Notes: a model not told the origin generated them from the letters alone. Positions 8,079 through 16,996 are shown, numbered from the stretch's first letter. The stretch: 64,000 nt of DNA from Geopsychrobacter electrodiphilus DSM 16401 (GCF_000384395.1 NZ_ARWE01000001.1:1054001-1118000); one strand, 5' to 3'. A program made the numbers and translations.

Positions 8079-9998
8079 ATGTTGCAATTACGTGGTGTGA
8101 ATAAATTTTTTGCCGACCGACATATTTTTAACGCGATCGATTGGCATGTCCGTTCGGGTGATCGAATCGGTCTGTGCGGTGAAAACGGCGCGGGCAAGTC
8201 GACCCTGCTCAAACTTCTGGCCGGCAAGGTCGAGACCGATGGCGGCCAGGTGCAGTCGGCCAAGGGGACGACTTTCGGCTATCTGCCGCAGGATGGACTT
8301 GAGCACAAGGGGCGCAGCCTGTTTGCCGAGGTCCACAGCGCCCTGGAAGAGCTGCTGGCGATCCAGGCCGAACTGAAGCAACTTGAAGTTGTTCTGGCCG
8401 GCGAGCATAGCCCTGTCGATCTTGATCGTTACGCCGAGTTGCAGACCCTGTTCGAAAATCGCGGCGGTTACACTATGGAGGCCGAGATTGGCAAGGTGCT
8501 GGGTGGTCTCGGATTTGCGCCGACCGATTTCGAGCGACCCTGTGAACAGTTCTCCGGCGGCTGGCAGATGCGCATTGCGCTGGCCAAACTGCTGCTGCAG
8601 CGCCCGACTCTGCTGCTGCTCGATGAGCCGACTAACCATCTTGATCTTCCTGCGCGTGACTGGCTGGAAGCCTATCTCTGCAATTATCCCTATGCCGTGG
8701 TGCTGGTTTCCCACGACCGTTTCTTTCTCGATCAGGTGGTCAGCCGGATTGTCGAAATCTGGAACGGTAAACTGACTGAATATCCCGGGAACTACAGTAA
8801 ATATCTGATCACGCGTGATGAGCGGGTCAAGGCATTGCGCGAGGCCAAGCGTCTACAGGATGAAGAGATCGAGCGGACCGAGGCCTTTATCAGCCGCTTC
8901 CGCTATCAGGCGAACAAGGCATCACTGGTGCAGAGCCGGATCAAGCAGCTGGATAAGATTGAACGGATCAATATTCCCCCGGAACGTAAACGGATCGCCT
9001 TCAGCTTCCCGGCCCCGCCCAAGGGGGGACGGATCGCGCTGGAGTTGAAGAAGGCCAGCCAGCGTTACGGTGATCTGCAGGTGCTCGACGCGATCGATCT
9101 GGTGGTAGAGCAGGGGGAGCGGATTGCCTTGGTCGGCCCGAACGGCGCAGGGAAGTCGACCCTGATGCGTCTGCTGGCGGCGGTGGAAGCTCCTTCGAGT
9201 GGCGAGCGAATCGCCGGGCATAATATGACCCAGGCCTATTTTGCCCAAGATCAGGCGGCCGAGCTGAATGGCGAGCGCAACGTGCTGGCCGAGATTTCAG
9301 CCGATTCGCCTTACGCGATGGTGCCGAAACTGCGGAATATCCTCGGCAGCTTTCTCTTTTCTGGTGATGAGGTCGAAAAGCCGGTCAAGGTTCTCTCCGG
9401 CGGGGAGCGCAATCGTCTGGCGCTGGCCAAGCTGCTGTTGCGGCCAGCGAATCTATTGCTGCTCGACGAACCGACCAATCACCTCGATCTGCAGTCGAAG
9501 CAGGTCCTGCTCGATGCCCTCAAGGGCTATAAGGGGACCATCATCTTTGTCTCACATGACCGTTATTTTGTCGATCAGTTGGCCAGCCGCGTCCTTGAAG
9601 TCGGGGCGGGAAAAGTTGAATCTTATTTCGGTAACTATGAAGACTTCCTGCGCGCCAAGCAGAAGGTTGGTGACCTGAGCCATAGCAGTCAACGTGTTGA
9701 GCATCTTGCCAGTGAACAGGTTGGCGAACCCGGGGAAAAGGATGAGCGCCGGCTGGTTCATGCCGATCGCAAACAGTTGCAGCGCCAGCAGCAGAAACGT
9801 GAAAAAGATCTGGCACAGGTCGAAGCCGAGATTGAAAAATTTGAGGGCGAACTGACTGGTCTGGAACAGTGCATGGCTGATCCGGCGCTGTATCAGGATC
9901 AGGAGAAATGGCGTAACCTCAGTGTGCAGTACCAAAAACTGAAGGATCGCCTCGAACTAACTTATGCCCGCTGGGAAGTGTTGCAGGAGCAGGTATGA
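8079..9998 (+). CDS. ABC-F family ATP-binding protein (Uup/YheS/EttA-like)
   Basis: This soluble protein of 639 residues has two ABC ATPase cassettes and no membrane domain. Cassette 1 has Walker A GENGAGKST, signature FSGGWQMR and Walker B LLLLDEPTNHLD. Cassette 2 has GPNGAGKST, LSGGERNR and LLLLDEPTNHLD. Between them lies a charged helical linker (about 230-300) typical of the P-site tRNA-interaction motif. The C-terminal 90 residues form a Lys/Glu/Gln-rich coiled coil as in Uup. ABC-F proteins act on the ribosome in translation or antibiotic protection; the exact subfamily is not assignable by eye. MLQLRGVNKFF is the conserved N-terminus, so 8079 is preferred over an in-frame ATG 20 codons upstream that overlaps the terminator. 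It overlaps the next gene by four bases. Confidence 0.9.
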   Translation: MLQLRGVNKFFADRHIFNAIDWHVRSGDRIGLCGENGAGKSTLLKLLAGKVETDGGQVQSAKGTTFGYLPQDGLEHKGRSLFAEVHSALEELLAIQAELKQLEVVLAGEHSPVDLDRYAELQTLFENRGGYTMEAEIGKVLGGLGFAPTDFERPCEQFSGGWQMRIALAKLLLQRPTLLLLDEPTNHLDLPARDWLEAYLCNYPYAVVLVSHDRFFLDQVVSRIVEIWNGKLTEYPGNYSKYLITRDERVKALREAKRLQDEEIERTEAFISRFRYQANKASLVQSRIKQLDKIERINIPPERKRIAFSFPAPPKGGRIALELKKASQRYGDLQVLDAIDLVVEQGERIALVGPNGAGKSTLMRLLAAVEAPSSGERIAGHNMTQAYFAQDQAAELNGERNVLAEISADSPYAMVPKLRNILGSFLFSGDEVEKPVKVLSGGERNRLALAKLLLRPANLLLLDEPTNHLDLQSKQVLLDALKGYKGTIIFVSHDRYFVDQLASRVLEVGAGKVESYFGNYEDFLRAKQKVGDLSHSSQRVEHLASEQVGEPGEKDERRLVHADRKQLQRQQQKREKDLAQVEAEIEKFEGELTGLEQCMADPALYQDQEKWRNLSVQYQKLKDRLELTYARWEVLQEQV

Positions 9999-11257
9999 AC
10001 GTCAGCCCTCCATTTGTTGTGGTCCTCGCGGCGGCGGCGGCGGGCGTGGGGCAATCGACCCTTGCTGAAAATCTGGCAGTCTATCTCAGAGGGCTGGAAG
10101 AGGATCTGCCGGTGGCGGTTATCTCTTTCGATCCGGGTCAGGATCTGGCGCAAACCTTCGAAATCAAAGGACACCGCGCCTCAGACTGTACCCCTTTCTT
10201 TTCCGGGAAGGGGCTTGAATCCCAACTGACGCTTGGGCAATTTGGTATTGAATATCTGGCGGCCGGGGCGCTGCAGGATATGACCCCCGGTGCATTTCGC
10301 CGTACGTTGCGGGCGACCCGGTTTCCTGGGATTTTGATCATTGATGCTGGTCCCCTGACGCAGGTTGCTGCATCTGCAGCCTTACAGTCAGCGGATCTGG
10401 TTTTGGCCCCGGTCAAAAATGCGGCCGGCCTCGCGCCTTTAGCTGAGATTCGACGTGAGTTGAAGATGGGAGGTGGCGGCGATCAGATGCTCTGCCTCAT
10501 CCCGGCGCTGCTTGATACGCAGCCGCCAGGACCACAACAACTCGATTTGTTGCGTTTTGCAGCCGCCGAACGGGGATGTCAGGTGCTGGACGGGGAATTT
10601 GAACGCGACGACCGGTTGCCGACGGCGACAGCTGGGTATGGTGGCTCGATATTAACCCGGTTGCCCGGCAGCTCCGCACATCACTTGCTGCGGGACCTGG
10701 CAGGGTTTGTCTTGCAAAAATTTGCGGACGGACCCAATAGTCGCAGCCATCAGCAACGCTTGCGAATGGATGCGGCTTTGCCACATCGCGCAAAACGGGT
10801 TGAGTTGAGCTGTCCTCTATGCCAGAAGCTGGCCTTGCAAGAAGCTGCACATTATTGTGAGGCACTCCCTCAGCGCCGGCGCTGGTTGCTGCACGCCGAC
10901 TGCCTGAAAGATTTGCTGTCAGGCTGCCGGGTGCAGCCATTCTGGTTGAAGGCAGAGGAGCAAGTGCTGGTGCTGAGGACGGGGATTGAAGGGGTGGGAT
11001 TGACTCCGGAGCTCAAATTACTGATAACACGATCTTCTGGCGCCGTGTTGGAGTCTGAGCAGTTTTCCCCTGCCCCGGAATCGGGATGGCAGACGCTTGT
11101 GTTGCACGCAACGGGTCGAACCCTGGCCGAGCAGTTGCCAGCATTAATTATGATTTATCCGGCGGTCAGCGGGACGCAATGCCTAAGTGCTGACCAGTAT
11201 GTGCGGTACGTGAACTGGCGCAGACGCGTGAGGGCAGAGTTGGAATCTGACCTTTAG
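9995..11257 (+). CDS. MinD/ParA-like protein with degenerate P-loop and C-terminal Cys cluster
   Basis: This is a 420-residue protein of unknown function. The N-terminal half resembles the MinD/ParA fold: a hydrophobic strand, then a P-loop-like AAGVGQSTLAENLA, a switch-like SFDPGQDLAQ and a Walker-B-like ILIIDAGPL. The two lysines of the deviant Walker A motif (KGGxxK) are replaced by Ala and Gln, so ATP hydrolysis is doubtful. The C-terminal half has CPLC (C273, C276), then a further Cys and HADC near residues 290-307, which could bind zinc or a cluster. The start codon overlaps the ABC-F stop (ATGA), so translation is probably coupled and a functional link to that protein is possible. I do not recognise a named family. 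Confidence 0.75.
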   Translation: MNVSPPFVVVLAAAAAGVGQSTLAENLAVYLRGLEEDLPVAVISFDPGQDLAQTFEIKGHRASDCTPFFSGKGLESQLTLGQFGIEYLAAGALQDMTPGAFRRTLRATRFPGILIIDAGPLTQVAASAALQSADLVLAPVKNAAGLAPLAEIRRELKMGGGGDQMLCLIPALLDTQPPGPQQLDLLRFAAAERGCQVLDGEFERDDRLPTATAGYGGSILTRLPGSSAHHLLRDLAGFVLQKFADGPNSRSHQQRLRMDAALPHRAKRVELSCPLCQKLALQEAAHYCEALPQRRRWLLHADCLKDLLSGCRVQPFWLKAEEQVLVLRTGIEGVGLTPELKLLITRSSGAVLESEQFSPAPESGWQTLVLHATGRTLAEQLPALIMIYPAVSGTQCLSADQYVRYVNWRRRVRAELESDL

Positions 11258-11293
11258 CCGTTTTATTGGAGTGAATCCGGAATATGGATGTGA

Positions 11294-11321
11294 TTGACAG
11301 TGCAACGGGATATTCTTTAAT
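11294..11321 (+). promoter_or_regulatory. Sigma-70-type promoter for the DUF4388-like gene
   Basis: TTGACA (11294-11299), 16 bases, then TTTAAT (11316-11321). It lies in the gap before the ATG at 11363 and gives a leader of about 35 bases. Confidence 0.55.
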
Positions 11322-11362
11322 CTCGAGTTGGCAGCAGCTGTCCGGATTAAGAAGGGGTTCAT

Positions 11363-12310
11363 ATGATTTTGCTTCCCAAGGGGAGTCCCGTTAAAGAAAA
11401 TGTAAATCCGGCTCGAGTGAATTTACCCGAAGCGATGGAGAAACTTGTTGAAAGCCAATTCTCTGGGTATTTGCGCTTTGATTCTCCAGTCGGCACCGGG
11501 ATCATCATTTTTGAAAATGGCCACCTCATTAGCGCTCTGATGCAGGAGGTTGACGCCGATGGACGGATTATTGCGTATGACGCCATCAGTCGCATCTTCG
11601 AAATGTCTATCTTTGGTAATGCTGTTTTAAACATTTATCGTTTAAATTCAGAAGTCGCCATGAGCATTCATGCCCTGTTGCACGGTGAATATATTTACCG
11701 TGGGCAGGACCTCAAACTGATCAATATTCAAGATTTATTAGGCCGCATCCGCAGCGACCGCTTAAGTGGGTGTTTGCGCGTCTATAGTGAGCGGGCGGTG
11801 GCACTGGTTTTTTATGAAGCGGGACACGCTCTCGGTTTTTTGCATGAAGGGGCAATGGAGCTGGAAACAACGGCCGATCTCTCTGTTTCTGTTGCTGCCC
11901 ATCCCGGTGCCAAACTCGATCTGCTCTCAACTGTGACGGCCGATGGCATTCGGATGGCCGATTTAATGGCCTCTGCAGATCTGGGACCGATGTGGGAAAA
12001 AGTGCGGAATCGTTTGCTGATAGAACGCAAAAAGCGCGAAGTGCATACAGGCAGGTTGAGCGAGCGTGAACTTAATGACCGCTACCAAAGATTTTTTAAA
12101 TTAATGCGTGGCATTGCAGAGCGTCATATCGGACAATATGGAGTGATGCAGGTCGAAAAGGCGCTCAAAAAAGTCAGTAACCTGATGTCGATTGGTGAAC
12201 TTGACCAGTTCTTTGTTGAGTTGACCAGAGCCGCTAATCTCGTCGTCGCCCCGGCAAAGGTAAGAGAGATGATTGATGAGATGCGGCGTGGTGTGAATGC
12301 GCTTCTCTGA
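11363..12310 (+). CDS. Hypothetical protein with two DUF4388/PATAN-like repeats
   Basis: This 315-residue soluble protein has no signal peptide. Two internal units share a pattern: FSGYLRF..GIIIFENGHLISA (about residues 33-62) and LSGCLRVY..ALVFYEAGHALGF (about 131-158). Such beta-rich units are typical of DUF4388/PATAN-like modules seen in two-component and motility-associated proteins of Desulfuromonadales and Myxococcota. The last 100 residues are charged and helical. AGAAGG precedes the ATG and a promoter lies about 40 bases upstream, so it is its own unit. No function is known; a signalling or scaffolding role would be a guess. Confidence 0.72.
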   Translation: MILLPKGSPVKENVNPARVNLPEAMEKLVESQFSGYLRFDSPVGTGIIIFENGHLISALMQEVDADGRIIAYDAISRIFEMSIFGNAVLNIYRLNSEVAMSIHALLHGEYIYRGQDLKLINIQDLLGRIRSDRLSGCLRVYSERAVALVFYEAGHALGFLHEGAMELETTADLSVSVAAHPGAKLDLLSTVTADGIRMADLMASADLGPMWEKVRNRLLIERKKREVHTGRLSERELNDRYQRFFKLMRGIAERHIGQYGVMQVEKALKKVSNLMSIGELDQFFVELTRAANLVVAPAKVREMIDEMRRGVNALL

Positions 12311-12493
12311 GGTATAGTTCTAGTTGTCCTTTTCTGGGAACTTTTGCCTGTGATGCAGGTTGCTGTACTGAATTGTGGGCAAATGGTGAGGATTGGAACT
12401 CCATCGAATACACGGGAAAATTGTTTCCCTCTCAATATAAAACGCCGTTCTTTAATTGTCACGTTTAACCTGTTTTATTGGCTGAATTTATTC

Positions 12494-12543
12494 TTGACTG
12501 CACTGTTTGATTCATTTATAAAGTATTCGGGTTTAATCAAACA
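12494..12543 (+). promoter_or_regulatory. livK promoter enclosed by a 9-bp inverted repeat
   Basis: TTGACT (12494-12499), 17 bases, TATAAA (12517-12522) is a strong sigma-70 match. Perfect 9-base arms, TGTTTGATT (12504-12512) and AATCAAACA (12535-12543), flank the -10 and start site, with centres about 31 bp apart. An operator or leader stem is likely. The leader to livK is about 58 bases and ends in GGAGG. Confidence 0.65.
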
Positions 12544-12586
12544 TTGTTTTCATTTCACTTAACTCTTTTAAGCGGAGGATCCCTAG

Positions 12587-13702
12587 ATGAAACGTTTCAC
12601 TTTACTGATGGCCGCACTCGTGGCCGTTGCGGGTTTGGCGAGTCCAGTCCTGGCAGCAGACACCATCAAGCTCGGTGTCGCAGGTCCTCACAGCGGGGAT
12701 CTGGCGCCCTATGGCATCCCAACCATGAGGGCTGCTCAACTGGTCGTCAAAAAAATCAATGCTGCTGGTGGTGTCTTGGGCAAGCAGGTTGAACTGTTGA
12801 TTCAGGATGATCAGTGCAAGCCTGAAATTGCCACAAATACCGCGACCAAACTGGTCACTGAAGGGGCTAATGTCGTCCTCGGGCATATCTGTTCGGGAGC
12901 AACCAAGGCTGCTCTTGGTATCTACAATGACGCCAAGATTCCGGTCATGTCGCCATCGGCAACTAACCCTGGACTGACCCAGTCTGGCGATTATCCCAAC
13001 TTCTTTCGGACCATCGCTTCCGACGACATGCAGGCTAAGCTGGCGGTTGATTTTGCCATCAACAAGCTTGGTGCCAAGAAGATTGCAATCCTGCACGACA
13101 AGGGTGACTACGGCAAAGGGTTCGCTGAATTTGCCAAGAAATTTGCCGATGAGTCTGGCAAGGTCAAGGTTGTGTTGTTCGAAGGGATCACCCCGGGCGC
13201 CATGGATTACTCCTCGATTATCCAGAAGGTTCGTCGTGAAAACGCGGATGTGCTGATTTTCGGTGGATATCACCCCGAAGCGTCGAAGCTGGTTGCGCAG
13301 ATGAAGCGCAAGCGTCTGAAAACTGCCTTCCTGTCGGATGACGGTGTCAAGGATGCCAGTTTCGTCAAGGTGGCCGGCAAAGATGCCGATGGCGCGTATA
13401 TGACCGGTCCCCGCGACCTGTCAACTATTCCGCTCAACGCGGCCGCTACCGCTGAGTACAAGGCTGCTTACGGCGAAGATCCAGGCGCTTTCTTCCAGGA
13501 AGGGTACTCTGCTGCTCTAGCCCTGCTGAATGCGATTCAAAAAGCGGGTTCTACCGACTACGCTGCGGTCACCAAGGCTCTGCGGACCGAGTATGTCGAT
13601 ACGCCGGTCGGCAGGATCAAGTTTGATGCCAGAGGTGATGCTGAAGGGGTTGGTTTTTCGGTGTACCAGGTCCAAAAAGGCAAGTTTGTCGAAATTAAAT
13701 AA
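12587..13702 (+). CDS. livK: Branched-chain amino acid ABC transporter, periplasmic binding protein
   Basis: This 371-residue type I periplasmic binding protein starts with a signal peptide (MKRFTLLMAALVAVAGLASPVLA). It captures Leu/Ile/Val or a related ligand for the LivHMGF permease. The ANF-receptor-type pattern is clear: IKLGVAGPHSGDLAPYG at the N-terminus, the GHICSGATKAALG and VMSPSATNPGLT ligand-loop region, IAILHDKGDYGKGF after the hinge, and GYSAALALLNAIQKAG near the C-terminus. GGAGG sits 9 bases upstream of the ATG. It is the first gene of livKHMGF and is followed by a strong hairpin before livH, which fits a binding protein made in excess. The true ligand cannot be read from sequence alone. 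Confidence 0.93.
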   Translation: MKRFTLLMAALVAVAGLASPVLAADTIKLGVAGPHSGDLAPYGIPTMRAAQLVVKKINAAGGVLGKQVELLIQDDQCKPEIATNTATKLVTEGANVVLGHICSGATKAALGIYNDAKIPVMSPSATNPGLTQSGDYPNFFRTIASDDMQAKLAVDFAINKLGAKKIAILHDKGDYGKGFAEFAKKFADESGKVKVVLFEGITPGAMDYSSIIQKVRRENADVLIFGGYHPEASKLVAQMKRKRLKTAFLSDDGVKDASFVKVAGKDADGAYMTGPRDLSTIPLNAAATAEYKAAYGEDPGAFFQEGYSAALALLNAIQKAGSTDYAAVTKALRTEYVDTPVGRIKFDARGDAEGVGFSVYQVQKGKFVEIK

Positions 13703-13743
13703 GATCATGTCGGAATTGTCGACTTGATCCTGTTGAGTCCACT

Positions 13744-13775
13744 GTCAGGGGATCGGTTGAGGCCGATCCCCTGAC
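13744..13775 (+). other. Strong intercistronic hairpin between livK and livH
   Basis: A perfect 13-bp stem, GTCAGGGGATCGG/CCGATCCCCTGAC, with a 6-base loop. No T run follows, so it is more likely an mRNA stabiliser or partial attenuator than a full terminator. Confidence 0.75.
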
Positions 13776-13897
13776 CTGTGTCTGCGGCAACGACATGCCA
13801 CCGGATATGACATTGGTTTTCGTGGGATAAAAATAAAGATTGTTGAGGCCGAAACTGGCTTCTGTTCCCTTTTGCTTTGCCAATTGGTTTGACCTAC

Positions 13898-14800
13898 ATG
13901 GAATATTTTATTGAACTCTTTCTCGGCGGCCTGACGCGGGGGAGCATCTATGCTCTGATCGCCCTGGGCTACACCATGGTCTACGGCATCATTCAGTTGA
14001 TCAACTTCGCTCATGGCGAGATCTACATGATTGGTGCTTTCGTTGCTTATATCGTTTGCGGCGTATTGACGATCTATGGTTTTCATGGTGTTTCGATCCT
14101 GATTATCGCCGGCTTGTTGGCGATCGTTTATTCTTGCGCTTATGGCTACACGCTGGAGAAGGTCGCTTATCGTCCGTTACGCAACGCTCCGCGTCTGGCA
14201 CCGCTCATCAGCGCCATCGGTATGTCGATTTTTTTACAAAATTATGTACTCCTGGCTCAGACCTCGGATTTTCTTCCTTTCCCGTCGCTGATTCCCAATT
14301 TCGCCTTCATGGAACCGATTGCTCATATTATCGGTTCGCCCGAACTCGTTATTCTGGTGACAACCCTGGTGACGATGATTCTTCTGACCCTTTTGATCCG
14401 GTACACCAAGATCGGCAAGGCGATGCGGGCTACCCAGCAGGACATGAGTATGGCGCGCCTGGTCGGGATTAACGTTGATCGGGTGATCTCGATGACCTTT
14501 GTGATTGGGTCGGCCCTGGCGGCTATCGGCGGGGTACTGGTTGCTTCCTATATCGGTCAGGTTAACTTTTATATCGGTTTTATCGCCGGGGTAAAAGCAT
14601 TTACCGCTGCAGTACTGGGTGGGATTGGCTCAGTTCCAGGTGCGGTCATCGGTGGGTTGGTACTGGGGCTGACTGAGAGTTTCGCTGCGGGTTATATCTC
14701 GAGTGACTATGAGGATGTTTTCGCCTTCGGTCTACTGGTGCTGATCCTGATTCTGCGCCCGTCCGGTATCATGGGGCGAACGACCAAACAAAAAGTCTAG
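13898..14800 (+). CDS. livH: Branched-chain amino acid ABC transporter permease LivH
   Basis: This integral membrane permease of 300 residues has about 8 membrane segments and pairs with LivM. The N-terminus MEYFIELFLGGLTRGSIYAL and the signature YTMVYGIIQLINFAHGE are typical LivH. The cytoplasmic ATPase-contact loop includes IGKAMRATQQDMSMARLVGI. Neither the ATG at 13898 nor an in-frame TTG at 13877 has a clear ribosome binding site; 13898 is chosen because it matches the family N-terminus. It follows livK after a 195-base gap with a hairpin and precedes livM by 32 bases. Confidence 0.93.
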   Translation: MEYFIELFLGGLTRGSIYALIALGYTMVYGIIQLINFAHGEIYMIGAFVAYIVCGVLTIYGFHGVSILIIAGLLAIVYSCAYGYTLEKVAYRPLRNAPRLAPLISAIGMSIFLQNYVLLAQTSDFLPFPSLIPNFAFMEPIAHIIGSPELVILVTTLVTMILLTLLIRYTKIGKAMRATQQDMSMARLVGINVDRVISMTFVIGSALAAIGGVLVASYIGQVNFYIGFIAGVKAFTAAVLGGIGSVPGAVIGGLVLGLTESFAAGYISSDYEDVFAFGLLVLILILRPSGIMGRTTKQKV

Positions 14801-14832
14801 GCAGTTAACCTTGCTATCAACAGGCATAATCG

Positions 14833-16056
14833 ATGAAAAACATTAAACAATCTCTGGCCGTATCGCTCTGGTTTATCTTCCTGACTTTTCCGCTGATGGT
14901 CGTCAAGGTTAATACTTCCGAGCAGTCGGTGCAGTGGCGTTGGATGAATATCCTCTGGGTTGGCGTCGGTATTTTCATCCTTTCTTTTATCTGGCGCTAT
15001 GCTCTGGCTCGCAAGGAAGCAAACCAGATGGCGGCGCAGAGTGGACAGGATGGGCAGGATAAACCATCGAAAATCCATGTATTGCTGGAAAATCCGGAGA
15101 TAAGGACCAAGGCAATCCTGGCTTTTCTGGCCTTTGTGCTGGTCTTTCCCTGGGTCTTCGATACCTATCAGAGCACGATCATGATCTCGGCTTTGATCTA
15201 TGTGGTGTTGGGGCTTGGCCTGAATATCACGGTTGGTCTGGCAGGTCTTCTCGATCTGGGCTATGTCGCTTTTTTTGCTGTGGGGGCATACGCGTACGCC
15301 CTGCTCAATTACCACTTCGGACTCGGTTTCTGGACCTGCCTGCCCCTGGGTGCTGCTTTTGGCGGGCTGTTCGGCGTAGTGCTCGGATTTCCGATCCTGC
15401 GACTGCGCGGCGACTATCTGGCTATCGTTACCCTGGGTTTTGGATCGATCGTTAAAATTGTTCTTGAGAACTGGAGCGATTTTTCTTTCGGCCCCAGCGG
15501 AATAGCCAACATCGAAAGGCCGGGCCTGTTCGGCATGCAGATGGATATTGCCGGTTCAACGACTTACATCTACTACATCATGATCGCGATGGTGATCCTG
15601 ACTATTGTTGTGACCGGCCGGCTGAAAAATTCACGCATCGGCCGCGCCTGGATCGCCCTGCGAGAAGATGAGATCGCCTGCGTCGCCATGGGGATTGACA
15701 TGGCGCGCACCAAACTGTCGGCCTACGCGCTTGGTGCCTGCTGGGCGGGGATGGTTGGGGTTCTGTTTGCGGCCAAGACCACCTTTATTAACCCTGCCAG
15801 TTTCACTTTCATGGAATCGGCCATCATCCTCTCAATCGTTGTTCTTGGCGGAATGGGGTCGATCCTTGGCGTCATTCTCGGGGCAATGATTTTGATCCTG
15901 CTGCCCGAGTATCTGCGCGCGTTCTCCGAATATCGGATGCTTATTTTCGGAGCTGCCATGGTGCTGATGATGATTTTCCGCCCACAGGGAATCATCAGTA
16001 ATATCCGTCAGAAATATGAATTCAAGGGATTGAAGGAAAAATCAGAAAATGTCTGA
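14833..16056 (+). CDS. livM: Branched-chain amino acid ABC transporter permease LivM
   Basis: This 407-residue membrane protein is the second permease subunit. The first 100 residues hold two hydrophobic segments and a polar loop (about 60-90), an N-terminal extension common in larger LivM proteins. The core begins near SALIYVVLGLGLNITVGLAG, followed by LDLGYVAFFAVGAYAYALL and LRLRGDYLAIVTLGFG. The ATPase-contact region reads GRAWIALREDEIACVAMGI. The end overlaps livG by 8 bases, which indicates translational coupling. Confidence 0.94.
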   Translation: MKNIKQSLAVSLWFIFLTFPLMVVKVNTSEQSVQWRWMNILWVGVGIFILSFIWRYALARKEANQMAAQSGQDGQDKPSKIHVLLENPEIRTKAILAFLAFVLVFPWVFDTYQSTIMISALIYVVLGLGLNITVGLAGLLDLGYVAFFAVGAYAYALLNYHFGLGFWTCLPLGAAFGGLFGVVLGFPILRLRGDYLAIVTLGFGSIVKIVLENWSDFSFGPSGIANIERPGLFGMQMDIAGSTTYIYYIMIAMVILTIVVTGRLKNSRIGRAWIALREDEIACVAMGIDMARTKLSAYALGACWAGMVGVLFAAKTTFINPASFTFMESAIILSIVVLGGMGSILGVILGAMILILLPEYLRAFSEYRMLIFGAAMVLMMIFRPQGIISNIRQKYEFKGLKEKSENV

Positions 16057-16852
16057 TACTGCTAAGCACGTATTACTCGAGGTTAAGGGCCTGTCCATGG
16101 ACTTCGGTGGATTGCGCGCCGTAGATTCGATAGACCTGAGCGTCTCTGAAGGCGAAATCGCGGCCCTGATCGGTCCAAATGGCGCAGGGAAAACTACATT
16201 TTTCAACTGTGTTACCGGCATATATACTCCGACTCAGGGGGATATCCTGATTCATCCCAAAGGGCAACCGACGCGGCGCGTTAACGGAAAAAAGCCGAAC
16301 ATCGTGACCGCCCTCGGGATGGCACGTACCTTTCAGAACATCCGGCTCTTCTCCGATATGACGGTGCTCGAAAATGTCATGATCGGTCGGCATTGCCGAA
16401 CCAAAACCGGTTTGGTCGGAGCCATTCTGCGTGGCGCCGCAGTCCGCAAAGAGGAACAGGAGATCGTCGAGTCCGCCTACGATCTGCTTGAAAAAGTCGA
16501 TCTGGCACAGTTTGCCAATGAGTATTCGAAGAACCTCCCCTACGGTGCGATGCGGCGGCTTGAGATTGCGCGGGCCATGGCGACGGATCCCTTTCTGCTG
16601 TTGCTTGATGAGCCGGCGGCCGGGATGAATCCGCAGGAGACGCACGATCTTGATGTTTTGATCTGTCGTATCCGTGATGAGGTGAAGATCGCTATTCTGC
16701 TGATTGAGCATGACATGAAGCTGGTCATGAACATCTCGGATACGATTCATGTCATGGAGTACGGCAAGAAAATTGCGGCCGGCACTCCCCATCAAATCAA
16801 GAACGACCCGAAGGTCATTAAAGCCTATCTTGGAGAAGAAACCGAGGCTTGA
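16049..16852 (+). CDS. livG: Branched-chain amino acid ABC transporter ATPase LivG
   Basis: This 267-residue ABC ATPase energises LivHM. Walker A is GPNGAGKTTFFN and the Q-loop reads ARTFQNIRLF. The signature is LPYGAMRRLEIARAM, the LivG variant of LSGGQ. Walker B is LLLLDEPAAGMNP and the H-loop is LLIEHDMKLVM. The start codon lies inside the end of livM. After livG there are about 140 bases with a long inverted repeat before livF, an unusual gap for this operon. Confidence 0.94.
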   Translation: MSDTAKHVLLEVKGLSMDFGGLRAVDSIDLSVSEGEIAALIGPNGAGKTTFFNCVTGIYTPTQGDILIHPKGQPTRRVNGKKPNIVTALGMARTFQNIRLFSDMTVLENVMIGRHCRTKTGLVGAILRGAAVRKEEQEIVESAYDLLEKVDLAQFANEYSKNLPYGAMRRLEIARAMATDPFLLLLDEPAAGMNPQETHDLDVLICRIRDEVKIAILLIEHDMKLVMNISDTIHVMEYGKKIAAGTPHQIKNDPKVIKAYLGEETEA

Positions 16853-16887
16853 TGGCCTTACGAAGATCTCCGCCTAACGGGGTTATC

Positions 16888-16940
16888 ATGTTTTTCAGAG
16901 TTTTCAGGTGACCGTGCATGGTATCGCATCTGAAAAACAT
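16888..16940 (+). repeat. 12-bp perfect inverted repeat between livG and livF
   Basis: Arms ATGTTTTTCAGA (16888-16899) and TCTGAAAAACAT (16929-16940) flank a 29-base loop in the 144-base livG-livF gap. Its purpose is unknown: a stem-loop for RNA processing or an operator for a livF promoter are both possible. Confidence 0.6.
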
Positions 16941-16996
16941 TCAGCCATGATCAGCGAATTTTTTGCTTAGCCATCTACTGTTTTAGAGAGATGAAT

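Noticed and set aside
12587-13273. Long minus-strand frames inside livK, and similar ones inside hppA and mshE
   Set aside because: All lie antisense to well-supported genes and show no domain features.
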